This document shows, one piece after another, positions 7,165 to 12,786 of a stretch of DNA of 12,786 bases. Below the pieces are notes generated by a model. The model did not search any database and was not told the origin of the DNA. It saw nothing but the letters and a program-made list of their open reading frames with translations. The DNA comes from Candidatus Parcubacteria bacterium (GTDB taxonomy: Bacteria; Patescibacteriota; Minisyncoccia; Phycocordibacterales; CAIZLB01). Every line of letters begins with the position of its first letter. Position 1 is the first letter of the stretch. The position numbers and the translations under genes were made by a program. The stretch covers positions 1 through 12,786 of the forward strand of contig JACMMR010000004.1 in the NCBI GenBank assembly GCA_014378965.1. The letters are read 5' to 3'.

Positions 7165-7719
7165 TCAAAAAATTGCGAACTTCGGAATTTTTGAGAGTCT
7201 CTTAAATACTTCTGGGGATATAGCTTCCAATTCTTTAAGTGGTGTGGGCTCTATAATTTGTTCAATGACTAAGCCAGCTGCATGAATTTCTTTTGAAATT
7301 TCACTGAAAGATTTTCTCCATGTGTTCACACTGTCTTTTCCTAATGCATTCATAACTTTAAAATCAGTCATGTAATCTCCAATTACAGAAACTTGTCTTG
7401 TGTTTTTATTTTTTACAACTTCCAACTTGCTAATCCAATTTTCTTCTGTATCAGATCCTCGCATTGCATATGTCACAGGGTGATTACAGGAAAAAATAAA
7501 AAATGAATCTGGCTTTAAAACTCTGTACACCTCTTTAAAAACATTTGTCCAATCTTCGATATAATGAATTGCTAAGGATGAATATGCAAAATCAAAATTC
7601 AAAACAACAGTTATCTGATGATTGATTGTTGATCTGTTGACATAGGTTGATTGTAACATACGGGTAATGAAATTTAATATTTGTTGACATAGATTGAATT
7701 TTTGATAATATAAGTACAT
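7165..7719 (-). pseudogene. Truncated class I SAM-dependent methyltransferase (N-terminal half missing)
   Basis: From about residue 42 onward the product matches the C-terminal half of class I methyltransferases: FDFAYSSLAIHYIEDW (motif II region, 42-57), EVYRVLKP (64-71), FIFSCNHP (75-82), and a long tail with the EIHAAGLVIEQIIEP and IPKFAIF segments. The first ~40 residues do not resemble the family, and the glycine-rich SAM-binding motif I (VLDxGCGxG type) is absent. I translated all three minus-strand frames of the upstream 150 nt and found no displaced motif I, so this is a deletion or rearrangement rather than a simple frameshift. The intact portion corresponds to 7165-7596. The remnant probably cannot bind SAM and is likely inactive. 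A near-direct repeat sits at the broken end, and a palindrome lies just beyond it. The first ATG is used as the boundary for want of a better one. Confidence 0.6.
7632..7696 (-). repeat. Pair of 18-nt direct repeats at the broken end of the methyltransferase
   Basis: On the minus strand CAATCTATGTCAACAAAT (7696-7679) and CAACCTATGTCAACAGAT (7649-7632) agree at 16 of 18 positions, with starts 47 nt apart. They lie in the part of the reading frame that does not resemble a methyltransferase. The repeat could mark a duplication or recombination event connected with loss of the N-terminal half. Confidence 0.5.
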
Positions 7720-7730
7720 AGCAAGTTAGA

Positions 7731-7781
7731 CCCTCGAAAGAAGGACAGCCGCCAGGTGGTCCATGTACAAATTCTTCGAGG
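7731..7781. repeat. Long imperfect palindrome (REP/MITE-like) between DUF3800 and methyltransferase remnant
   Basis: The outer arms CCCTCGAAAGAA (7731-7742) and TTCTTCGAGGG (7771-7781) pair with a single bulged base. An inner stem GGAC-GCC / GGT-GTCC (7743-7762) closes on GCCA. There is no T-tract on either side, so it is a poor intrinsic terminator. It is GC-richer than the surrounding DNA. Size and structure suit a REP-like or MITE-like element, a structured RNA or a recombination site. It does not fold as a tRNA. Confidence 0.6.
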
Positions 7782-7789
7782 GCTTTGCT

Positions 7790-8347
7790 TTATCTAAATG
7801 TAGTATGATTTTTCAAATATTGAAAATAATTTGAATGCCCGTGTTCTAAATATGAAAATACTGTCCAAGAATAAAAATCAGCTATCTGTAAGGATTTTTC
7901 ATTCTGGTGAGTAGATAAGACCAACTTAATGTTATAAAAACTAAACATCTCTATTAATTTTTGATTGTAATTATTCCTTGTCTCTCTTCTGGCTAAATTT
8001 ATTAGATTAACACCTAATCCCGAAAAATATATGGCCACATTATTCAATAAGTACTTATATGGATCTTTTTGGTATATTTTTCTTTTATCCAAAAAAAATA
8101 CTACACTTTTTATATCAACACTATTAATATTATTTATAATTTTAATCCTGACCCTATTAGTTTCCATATAAGCATGTAAAATATTATGTTTATTTTTATC
8201 AGGCTTGGATTTAGATACACTTTTTACAATACGTCTCAATACAAAAGGATTGTCCACCATGACTGAAGTAAGTATAAAATATCTTGTTGATTTCTTTGTA
8301 TATCCTGTGTCTCCACTTTCATCGATGTAAATGTATTTATTTTCCAT
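7790..8347 (-). CDS. DUF3800 family protein
   Basis: Protein of 185 residues from the ATG at 8347; a TTG one codon earlier is possible but less likely. The N-terminus YIYIDESGDTG is the DUF3800 hallmark with Asp and Glu residues, followed by FILTSVMV. The C-terminal LQIADFYSWTVFSYLEHG is the second conserved block, with a conserved Asp in the QxADF-type motif. The acidic residues are compatible with the RNase H-like nuclease fold suggested for this domain, but the biochemical role is not established; homologues often lie in accessory and defence-associated regions. It is somewhat short for the family and visibly more AT-rich than its neighbours. An extended -10 (TGGTAAAAT) ends 6 nt before the ATG, so it is predicted leaderless. 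Its stop codon is 8 nt from the palindrome. Confidence 0.85.
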   Translation of the reverse strand: MENKYIYIDESGDTGYTKKSTRYFILTSVMVDNPFVLRRIVKSVSKSKPDKNKHNILHAYMETNRVRIKIINNINSVDIKSVVFFLDKRKIYQKDPYKYLLNNVAIYFSGLGVNLINLARRETRNNYNQKLIEMFSFYNIKLVLSTHQNEKSLQIADFYSWTVFSYLEHGHSNYFQYLKNHTTFR

Positions 8348-8353
8348 CAAAAA

Positions 8354-8362
8354 ATTTTACCA
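8354..8362 (-). promoter_or_regulatory. Extended -10 of the DUF3800 gene, predicted leaderless
   Basis: TGG followed by TAAAAT (hexamer 8354-8359, 5 of 6 matches) on the minus strand, then 6 nt to the ATG at 8347. No convincing -35 is present. The same geometry appears at housekeeping genes in this window, so the gene seems adapted to local expression rules. Confidence 0.45.
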
Positions 8363-8420
8363 AAAGCATGATAAAGAAAAACAAAAGAAATTCTCAAGAA
8401 ATGCAAAATTTTTCATAAAC

Positions 8421-8444
8421 AAAAAAACACCTATCTCTAGATGT
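8421..8444 (-). terminator. Intrinsic terminator of typA
   Basis: On the minus strand ACATCTA (8444-8438) pairs with TAGGTGT (8433-8427), 7 bp with one T-G wobble, closed by the GAGA tetraloop and followed by a run of T residues. It lies 12 nt past the typA stop codon and upstream of the DUF3800 promoter, separating the two units. Confidence 0.8.
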
Positions 8445-8456
8445 CTTCTGTCTTTT

Positions 8457-10274
8457 TTATTGCGCCTTCTTCTTCGCCATTTCCCTATCTGTTTTCGTCA
8501 AATATTTCTTTCGTAGTCTGACATTGTTTGGAGTGATCTCAAGATATTCATCATCTTGCATTATTTCCAAACCTCTTTCAATACTGATTGTATATGGTGG
8601 CACCAATACTATCATGTCGTCAGTTCCAGAAGCACGCATGTTTGTAAGTTGCTTTGCTTTTGTTGGATTAACTTCCATCTCTTCTCCTTTTGATGTGTTA
8701 CCTACAACCATACCCGCATAAACCTCTGTTTGTGCGATAATGTATAGTACTCCTCGTGTTTGTAAGTTTCCAAGTGCAAAGGTAAGTGCCTTTCCATTTT
8801 CCATAGAAACCATAGAACCAACCTCTCTTTTCTCTATAACACCTACATGTTGTCTAAACTCAATAAAACGTGATGAGAGGATACCTTCACCTTTTGTATC
8901 AATAGTAAATTGACCTCTGTATCCAAGTAATCCTCTTGTTGGCATTTCAAACACCAATCTTGAGATACCGTTTCTCTCACTCATCTGTGTCATTATACCT
9001 TTTCTCTTTCCAAGCTTCTCAATAACAGCACCTGAAAATTCTTGAGGAACGTCAATCACCACTTCTTCAAAAGGTTCGTTCAGTCTGTTGTCAATCATTT
9101 TTGTAATAACTTCAGGATTTGAAACTTGTACTTCAAAACCTTCTCTTCGCATTTGTTCAAGAAGAACAGCGATGTGCAGTTCTCCACGACCATATACTTT
9201 AAATGTGTCTCCTGTTGCATTATCAAAATCAACTTTCAATCCAACGTTTACTTCAAGTTCTTTTTCTAGTCTGTCTCTGATCTGTCTTGATGTAACATAT
9301 TTTCCATCTCTTCCTGCAAATGGTGAATTATTAACCAAAAAGTTAAGCGCGATAGTTGGTTCATCAATACCGATAGTTTTCAAGGGTTCAATAGTGGGAT
9401 CTGAAGTGATAGTTTCTCCGATATAAATATCAGTCAAACCTGCAACCATAACAATATCGCCAACTGAAGCTTTTTCAACTTCGATCTTTGATTGACCAAC
9501 AAATGAATAAATCTTAATGATCTTTCCTGTTCGTGGGGATTTATCAGCATTTAATATATGCACTGTTTTATTAATCTCCATTGATCCATTCCATACACGA
9601 CACAATGCCATACGTCCAAGGAAATTGTCATAAGCAAGGTTAAAAGGTTGTGCAACGAAAACATCATCTTCTCTGGATGGTTTTGCTGGAGCAATATGAG
9701 AAATGATCATGTCAAATAGCGGGTCAAGATTGACAAATTCTTCTGTCAACTCTTTTTTAGCAACTGCATCTCGTCCGATAGCATACACAACAGGAAAATC
9801 CAGCTGTGAATCATGAGCTCCGAGCTCAATAAATAGCTCCAAAATCTCATCATGAACTTTTGCAGGGTCAGCAGCTGGCTTATCTAGCTTGTTCATAATA
9901 ATAATAGGATTTAATCCAAGTTCTAATGATTTCTTCAAAACAAATCGTGTTTGAGGCATAGGACCTTCTTGAGCATCCACCAACAGCAAAACTGTATCAA
10001 TAGAACGTAGAACACGTTCAACCTCTGATCCGAAGTCGGCATGACCTGGAGTATCCACGATGTTAATTTTATGACCTTTATATGTTAAAGATGCATTTTT
10101 TGCATAAATAGTAATACCTCTTTCTTGTTCGATAGAGTTAGAGTCCATAGATCCTGCATCAGCTTTGATAGCACCTGTATAGTGAAGCATGGCATCAACC
10201 AATGTTGTTTTACCGTGGTCCACATGGGCTATAATAGCTATGTTTCGTATATCATTTGAGTTTTCATTAGTCAT
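8457..10274 (-). CDS. typA: TypA/BipA translational GTPase
   Basis: Ribosome-associated GTPase of 605 residues, the usual size for BipA, implicated in 50S subunit assembly and stress adaptation. The G domain is canonical: AHVDHGKT (16-23), RGITI (52-56), DTPGH (74-78) and NKLD (128-131). The characteristic later segments are present, including YGRGELHIAVLLEQMRREG, GLLGYRGQF and NMRASGTDD, with a Lys-rich tail. In contrast to lepA in the same window, the G4 motif is intact. The start is placed at the ATG 10 residues before the G domain. A TGTCAAAAT extended -10 with a TTGCAA -35 ends 6 nt upstream and there is no Shine-Dalgarno sequence. Monocistronic, ended by the hairpin at 8421-8444. Confidence 0.97.
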   Translation of the reverse strand: MTNENSNDIRNIAIIAHVDHGKTTLVDAMLHYTGAIKADAGSMDSNSIEQERGITIYAKNASLTYKGHKINIVDTPGHADFGSEVERVLRSIDTVLLLVDAQEGPMPQTRFVLKKSLELGLNPIIIMNKLDKPAADPAKVHDEILELFIELGAHDSQLDFPVVYAIGRDAVAKKELTEEFVNLDPLFDMIISHIAPAKPSREDDVFVAQPFNLAYDNFLGRMALCRVWNGSMEINKTVHILNADKSPRTGKIIKIYSFVGQSKIEVEKASVGDIVMVAGLTDIYIGETITSDPTIEPLKTIGIDEPTIALNFLVNNSPFAGRDGKYVTSRQIRDRLEKELEVNVGLKVDFDNATGDTFKVYGRGELHIAVLLEQMRREGFEVQVSNPEVITKMIDNRLNEPFEEVVIDVPQEFSGAVIEKLGKRKGIMTQMSERNGISRLVFEMPTRGLLGYRGQFTIDTKGEGILSSRFIEFRQHVGVIEKREVGSMVSMENGKALTFALGNLQTRGVLYIIAQTEVYAGMVVGNTSKGEEMEVNPTKAKQLTNMRASGTDDMIVLVPPYTISIERGLEIMQDDEYLEITPNNVRLRKKYLTKTDREMAKKKAQ

Positions 10275-10280
10275 CGCACC

Positions 10281-10309
10281 ATTTTGACATATTTTTGATA
10301 AAATTGCAA
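10281..10309 (-). promoter_or_regulatory. typA promoter, predicted leaderless
   Basis: The minus strand reads TTGCAA (10304-10309), a 17-nt spacer whose last three bases are TGT, then CAAAAT (10281-10286, 4 of 6 matches). The typA ATG is 6 nt further. The spacing is ideal, although the -10 is not perfect. Confidence 0.5.
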
Positions 10310-10351
10310 AATCTAAGCTTTTGAGCTCATATATACGACCCAGTTCAATAC

Positions 10352-10528
10352 CTATTCATCAAACCCAAAACCTGTATCCTCATCAATCGATTGTAAAAAT
10401 TCAGCAGAAACAGGTTGTCCTGTTGAAACTTTATTTTTTTGCATATACACATATCCACCAATAGCAACTACTACTAATATTACTACTAATACAATTGTTG
10501 TAATTGATCCTTTTTGATTTGTTTTCAT
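10352..10528 (-). CDS. Small single-pass membrane protein, unknown function
   Basis: A 58-residue protein starting at MKTNQKGS. It has a short basic N-terminus, one strong hydrophobic helix (about residues 8-29, ITTIVLVVILVVVAIGGYVY), then a polar, acidic C-terminal tail ending DEDTGFGFDE, probably outside the membrane. I chose the ATG at 10528 over a frame extending to 10558, because a perfect extended -10 (TGCTATAAT) ends 7 nt before it and the extension would run through the promoter. The KGS plus hydrophobic start is reminiscent of a type IV prepilin, but Glu5 is missing and the protein is very short. It shares an interlocked divergent promoter region with terC and lies upstream of typA with no clear terminator. 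Function unknown. Confidence 0.7.
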   Translation of the reverse strand: MKTNQKGSITTIVLVVILVVVAIGGYVYMQKNKVSTGQPVSAEFLQSIDEDTGFGFDE

Positions 10529-10535
10529 GACTATA

Positions 10536-10565
10536 ATTATAGCATCTATTGGCGTCAAATATCAA
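10536..10565 (-). promoter_or_regulatory. Promoter of the small membrane protein, consensus extended -10, leaderless
   Basis: The minus strand has TTGATA (10560-10565), an 18-nt spacer, then TGCTATAAT with a perfect TATAAT at 10536-10541. The ATG follows after 7 nt, so initiation falls at or next to the start codon. This is the clearest promoter in the window. Its -35 lies inside the terC promoter spacer. Confidence 0.7.
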
Positions 10566-10578
10566 AAAATGTTTTAAT
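10549..10578 (+). promoter_or_regulatory. terC promoter, predicted leaderless, interlocked with divergent promoter
   Basis: TTGGCG (10549-10554), an 18-nt spacer ending TGT, then TTTAAT (10573-10578, 5 of 6 matches). The terC ATG follows after 6 nt at 10585. The -35 falls between the -35 and -10 of the minus-strand promoter, so two polymerases could not occupy both at once. Confidence 0.55.
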
Positions 10579-10584
10579 AAAGTT

Positions 10585-11421
10585 ATGAATAATATAAAAA
10601 AATCAATCGTATTAACATTGACTTGGGTAATGACTGCTATATTTTTTGGGCTCTATGTTTATTTTACTCGTGGAGCCGAACTTGGTTTTCAATGGTTTTC
10701 TGTATATGTTACAGAATATATGCTTTCTATTGATAACCTCTTTATAATGCTTTTAATATTTTCATATTTTAAAGTAGAAGAAAAATATCAACACCGAGTT
10801 TTGTTCTATGGAATTGCTGGAGCATTTGTATTTCGGGCGATCTTTATTGGACTTGGATTTGAAATTGTTCAAAGGTTTGAGTGGATATTATATGTATTTG
10901 GAGCACTTCTTATTTATACAGGTATTCAGATACTGAAAGAAAAAAATGAGAAAGATAAGAATTTAGATACAAATAAAGTGCTAAAATTTTTAAAGAAAGT
11001 TTTACCTATTGCTGATGGACACCACGGGAAAAGTTTTTTTATAAAAATAAATCACAAACTTTATATAACCAATTTGTTTTTATGTTTACTAATGATTGAA
11101 TTTTCAGATATAATTTTTGCAGTTGATTCTATCCCGGCATCATTTACTATTAGTCAAAGTCGATTTATTATTTTTACGGCAAATGCATTTGCACTACTAG
11201 GACTTCGATCATTATTCTTTGTTGTTGAATACATATTGCATAAATTCCATCTCATAACGAAAGCGCTGGCTATTATTTTATTCTTTATTGGTGGGAAAAT
11301 GTTATTGGGAATTTTTGGGCTTCATATAAGTTCTGCAGTATCCTTAGCTGTTCTTTTTGGGATAATTTTTGCTGCAATAATTCTGTCTCAAATGTTTCCA
11401 AAGAAAGAGATGCGGGTGTAG
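10585..11421 (+). CDS. TerC/Alx-family integral membrane protein, probable metal exporter
   Basis: Polytopic membrane protein of 278 residues, about seven hydrophobic segments. Family hallmarks: EYMLSIDNLFIM (44-55) with the conserved Asp50 and Asn51, YQHRVLFYGIAGAFVFRAIFI (68-88), ALLIYTGIQILKE (107-119), and IEFSDIIFAVDSIPA (171-185) with acidic Glu172, Asp175 and Asp181. Next come ANAFALLGLRSLFF and FFIGGKMLL. Members such as Alx and MeeF export Mn2+ or protect secreted enzymes during metal loading; the tellurite link of TerC is not implied here. I chose the ATG at 10585, not the TTG 36 nt earlier, because the latter is part of the -35. Because the transcript should lack a leader, there is no room for the yybP-ykoY Mn riboswitch that often precedes this family. 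secG follows after 55 nt. Confidence 0.9.
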   Translation: MNNIKKSIVLTLTWVMTAIFFGLYVYFTRGAELGFQWFSVYVTEYMLSIDNLFIMLLIFSYFKVEEKYQHRVLFYGIAGAFVFRAIFIGLGFEIVQRFEWILYVFGALLIYTGIQILKEKNEKDKNLDTNKVLKFLKKVLPIADGHHGKSFFIKINHKLYITNLFLCLLMIEFSDIIFAVDSIPASFTISQSRFIIFTANAFALLGLRSLFFVVEYILHKFHLITKALAIILFFIGGKMLLGIFGLHISSAVSLAVLFGIIFAAIILSQMFPKKEMRV

Positions 11422-11441
11422 AATATATACAAAATAACCCC

Positions 11442-11470
11442 TTTCCAAACCCCCACAACTAGTGTATACT
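11442..11470 (+). promoter_or_regulatory. secG promoter, predicted leaderless
   Basis: TTTCCA (11442-11447, 4 of 6 matches), a 17-nt spacer, then TATACT (11465-11470, 5 of 6). The secG ATG lies 6 nt beyond at 11477. A GTG start at 11462 would overlap this -10 and is rejected. Confidence 0.5.
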
Positions 11471-11476
11471 CATTAC

Positions 11477-11707
11477 ATGTTAACAGTTATTCTAAGCATT
11501 CTCCCTTACATACAGATATTCCTCGCTATATTGATGGTAATACTTGTATTGATACAACAAACAGAGTCTGACGCCGGAGGTTCTTTCGGTGGAGGAGCAA
11601 ACGCAAATTTCCACACACGTCGAGGTGCCGAGAAATTTATTTTTTATCTTACAATAGTGACTTCAATACTATTTGTAGTCTCTGTACTTGTTGATCTATG
11701 GAAATAG
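11477..11707 (+). CDS. secG: Preprotein translocase subunit SecG
   Basis: A 76-residue protein with the SecG layout. A first membrane helix (about 3-26, ending ILVLIQQTES) is followed by a Gly-rich cytoplasmic loop (SDAGGSFGGGANANFHTRRG, 31-50) and the AEKFIFYLT segment that begins the second helix (51-73). SecG assists SecYEG by easing SecA-driven translocation. Length is typical of short bacterial SecG. The start is the ATG at 11477, 6 nt after a TATACT hexamer. It lies between terC and RNase J on the same strand, as a separate unit or read through from terC. A hairpin follows 37 nt after the stop codon but lacks a T-tract. Confidence 0.92.
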   Translation: MLTVILSILPYIQIFLAILMVILVLIQQTESDAGGSFGGGANANFHTRRGAEKFIFYLTIVTSILFVVSVLVDLWK

Positions 11708-11744
11708 GTGAAAAATAAACGAATAATTGTTACTAATTATACAA

Positions 11745-11782
11745 AACCTTGAACTGTAACTCTTTACAGATGCATCGAGGTT
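11745..11782 (+). promoter_or_regulatory. Two-part hairpin upstream of RNase J (leader or operator)
   Basis: The inner stem CTGTAA (11754-11759) and TTACAG (11764-11769) is a perfect 6-bp pairing with the tetraloop CTCT. The outer stem AACCTTGA (11745-11752) and TCGAGGTT (11775-11782) gives 8 bp with one G-U pair. No T-tract follows, so it is not a normal terminator of secG. It lies 22 nt before the RNase J start and overlaps a possible -35. It could be an mRNA leader for autoregulation, a 3' end shared with secG, or a DNA operator. Confidence 0.55.
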
Positions 11783-11791
11783 AATTAAAAT
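11763..11791 (+). promoter_or_regulatory. Possible RNase J promoter overlapping the hairpin
   Basis: TTTACA (11763-11768, 5 of 6 matches), an exact 17-nt spacer and TAAAAT (11786-11791, 5 of 6) with 12 nt left to the ATG. A second TAAAAT at 11791-11796 ends 7 nt before the ATG, the same spacing as at other genes here, but it has no -35. The region is very AT-rich, so chance matches are likely. Confidence 0.35.
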
Positions 11792-11803
11792 AAAATTAAA
11801 ACA

Positions 11804-12786
11804 ATGAATCCAAATAACAACAGACCACCTTCAAGGGTATATCACGGAGGTCTAAAGAAAAATTTACCCATACAAAATAACCCAACCCCTGCCCCGAGAG
11901 CGGTAAGCACTGCACCTGCACCTCATCGTGCACCTGCCCTAGTCACACGTAGACATGACAATAAATTAAATATGAGCGATACGTTCTCATCCAATGCTGC
12001 CGGCGAATTGACTGGTATCAAAATGAAAAAGCCTGGAGCAAAAAGATTTAACATGCCTCGTAACCGACCAAACATTGGTTCTGCAAGTCAGATCAAGCAT
12101 GGTGTAAAACATAACATCCCTGATGTTGCACCGGACACATTCCGTATTATTCCACTCGGAGGAGTTGAGGAGATCGGTATGAACATGACTGTTTTTGAAA
12201 ATGAGCACGATATTATTATTATTGATGCTGGTTTCAAATTTAAGGAAGAAGCAACTCCGGGTATCGACTATATTTTACCAAACACAAAATATCTTGAAGA
12301 AAGAAAACATAAGATAAGGGCTATGATCGTTACTCACGGTCACTTGGACCACATCGGTGCCCTTCCATATATTATTGAGAAGCTTGGTATGCCACCAATC
12401 TATACTCGTAATTTAACATCACTCATGTTAAAAAAACGACAGGCTGAATTTCCTCATGTTCCAGATCTTGATTTTAAAATCATCGAAGGAAATGAAGGTG
12501 TAATGATTGGGCAAACTTCTGTAAAATTTTACGGAGTAACTCACTCTATTCCTGACTCTATGGGTATCATCATCGATACTCCATACGGATGGATTACAAC
12601 ACCTGGAGATTTTAAGCTTGACCATATTGATGGAAAGCCAACAGATGAGGAAGAAGAAAACTATAAAGTATTTGATGGTAAAAATGTTCTTCTTTTATTA
12701 GGCGAATCAACAAATATCGAAAACCCAGGATTCTCTACACCTGAATCTGTAGTACATGACAACTTAGCTGAGATCGTTAAAAGTAT
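11804..12786 (+). CDS. rnj: Ribonuclease J, 3'-truncated by the window edge, with long basic N-terminal extension
   Basis: Open from the ATG at 11804 to the right edge, 327 codons without a stop. RNase J is a metallo-beta-lactamase/beta-CASP nuclease with endo- and 5'-3' exonuclease activity in mRNA decay and rRNA maturation. The core starts at IIPLGGVEEIG (115-125), followed by IIDAGFKF (139-146) and GIDYILP (153-159). The metal motif THGHLDHIG gives His178, His180, Asp182 and His183. The third motif THSIPDS supplies His247, TPGDFKLD supplies Asp269, and GESTNIENPGF (300-310) opens the beta-CASP part. Usual family members read SDSTNAE there. The first ~112 residues are extra: Pro/Ala/Asn-rich, then basic (Lys/Arg/His), probably disordered and possibly RNA-binding. 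The C-terminal third is outside the window. It follows secG by 96 nt. Confidence 0.93.
   Translation, partial: MNPNNNRPPSRVYHGGLKKNLPIQNNPTPAPRAVSTAPAPHRAPALVTRRHDNKLNMSDTFSSNAAGELTGIKMKKPGAKRFNMPRNRPNIGSASQIKHGVKHNIPDVAPDTFRIIPLGGVEEIGMNMTVFENEHDIIIIDAGFKFKEEATPGIDYILPNTKYLEERKHKIRAMIVTHGHLDHIGALPYIIEKLGMPPIYTRNLTSLMLKKRQAEFPHVPDLDFKIIEGNEGVMIGQTSVKFYGVTHSIPDSMGIIIDTPYGWITTPGDFKLDHIDGKPTDEEEENYKVFDGKNVLLLLGESTNIENPGFSTPESVVHDNLAEIVKS

Noticed and set aside
7720..7789. Possible tRNA gene in the palindromic spacer
   Set aside because: The arms form one nested hairpin, not a cloverleaf, and no T-loop, anticodon loop or acceptor pairing could be found.
8348..8350. TTG as the DUF3800 start codon
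   Set aside because: The following ATG fits the family N-terminus and the 6-nt -10 spacing just as well, and ATG is preferred.
8331..8516. 61-codon plus-strand reading frame between DUF3800 and typA
   Set aside because: It overlaps the typA terminator and both gene ends, is low-complexity Lys/Phe-rich, and has no independent support.
10318..10340. Terminator between the small membrane protein and typA
   Set aside because: A weak 6-bp stem on the minus strand (TGAGCT/AGCTTA) is followed by only four T residues after GA; too weak to call.
10352..10528. Type IV prepilin
   Set aside because: It has a KGS and hydrophobic N-terminus but lacks Glu5 of the mature pilin and is only 58 residues.
10549..10584. 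12-residue N-terminal extension of TerC from a TTG
   Set aside because: The TTG belongs to the -35 element, and the ATG at 10585 sits 6 nt from a strong extended -10.
10579..10584. yybP-ykoY manganese riboswitch before terC
   Set aside because: The promoter ends 6 nt before the ATG, and no conserved riboswitch sequence or space is present.
11462..11476. GTG start five codons upstream for SecG
   Set aside because: It would overlap the TATACT -10 and add residues atypical of SecG.
1..12786. CRISPR array, transposase gene, integrase or prophage genes
   Set aside because: No regular repeat-spacer series and no transposase or integrase motifs were seen on either strand; only the palindrome at 7731-7781 hints at mobility.

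Overview
The window looks like a piece of a Candidate Phyla Radiation (Patescibacteria, probably Parcubacteria-like) chromosome. This rests on low GC, very tight spacing, no recognisable Shine-Dalgarno sequences, split ABC-efflux genes of the macrolide/peptide-exporter type, and small divergent proteins beside core translation and RNA-decay genes. The lineage is inferred from style and was not confirmed by a search.

Layout, left to right. (1) lepA (EF4) on the minus strand, complete. (2) A divergently transcribed orphan gene for a 163-residue protein, with its own promoter and a strong intrinsic terminator. (3) A two-gene plus-strand unit, a PNK-type P-loop kinase followed after 1 nt by a histidine phosphatase. 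(4) Abutting it tail to tail with no gap, a minus-strand efflux operon read macA-like adaptor, FtsX/MacB-type permease, ABC ATPase (7092 down to 3495). (5) A minus-strand accessory patch: a DUF3800 gene, a ~51-nt imperfect palindrome, and a SAM-methyltransferase fragment that lacks its SAM-binding half. (6) typA/bipA on the minus strand with an intrinsic terminator, then a small membrane-anchored protein. (7) Plus-strand terC, secG and the 5' two thirds or so of an RNase J gene, which runs off the right edge.

How the parts relate. lepA, typA, secG and RNase J are housekeeping genes for translation, secretion and mRNA decay. The efflux operon would build an adaptor-permease-ATPase machine. TerC is probably a metal (Mn) exporter. 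The accessory parts are the orphan gene, the kinase/phosphatase pair and the DUF3800/palindrome/methyltransferase patch.

The most striking signal spans the whole window. Most genes that start a transcription unit have a -10 hexamer, often in the extended TGn form, ending only 6-7 nt (10 nt for macA) before the ATG, and none has a Shine-Dalgarno sequence. This predicts that leaderless mRNAs are the default here, with internal operon genes started by stop-start overlap or very short gaps. Several annotatable start codons were moved downstream on this basis (DUF3800, small membrane protein, terC, secG).
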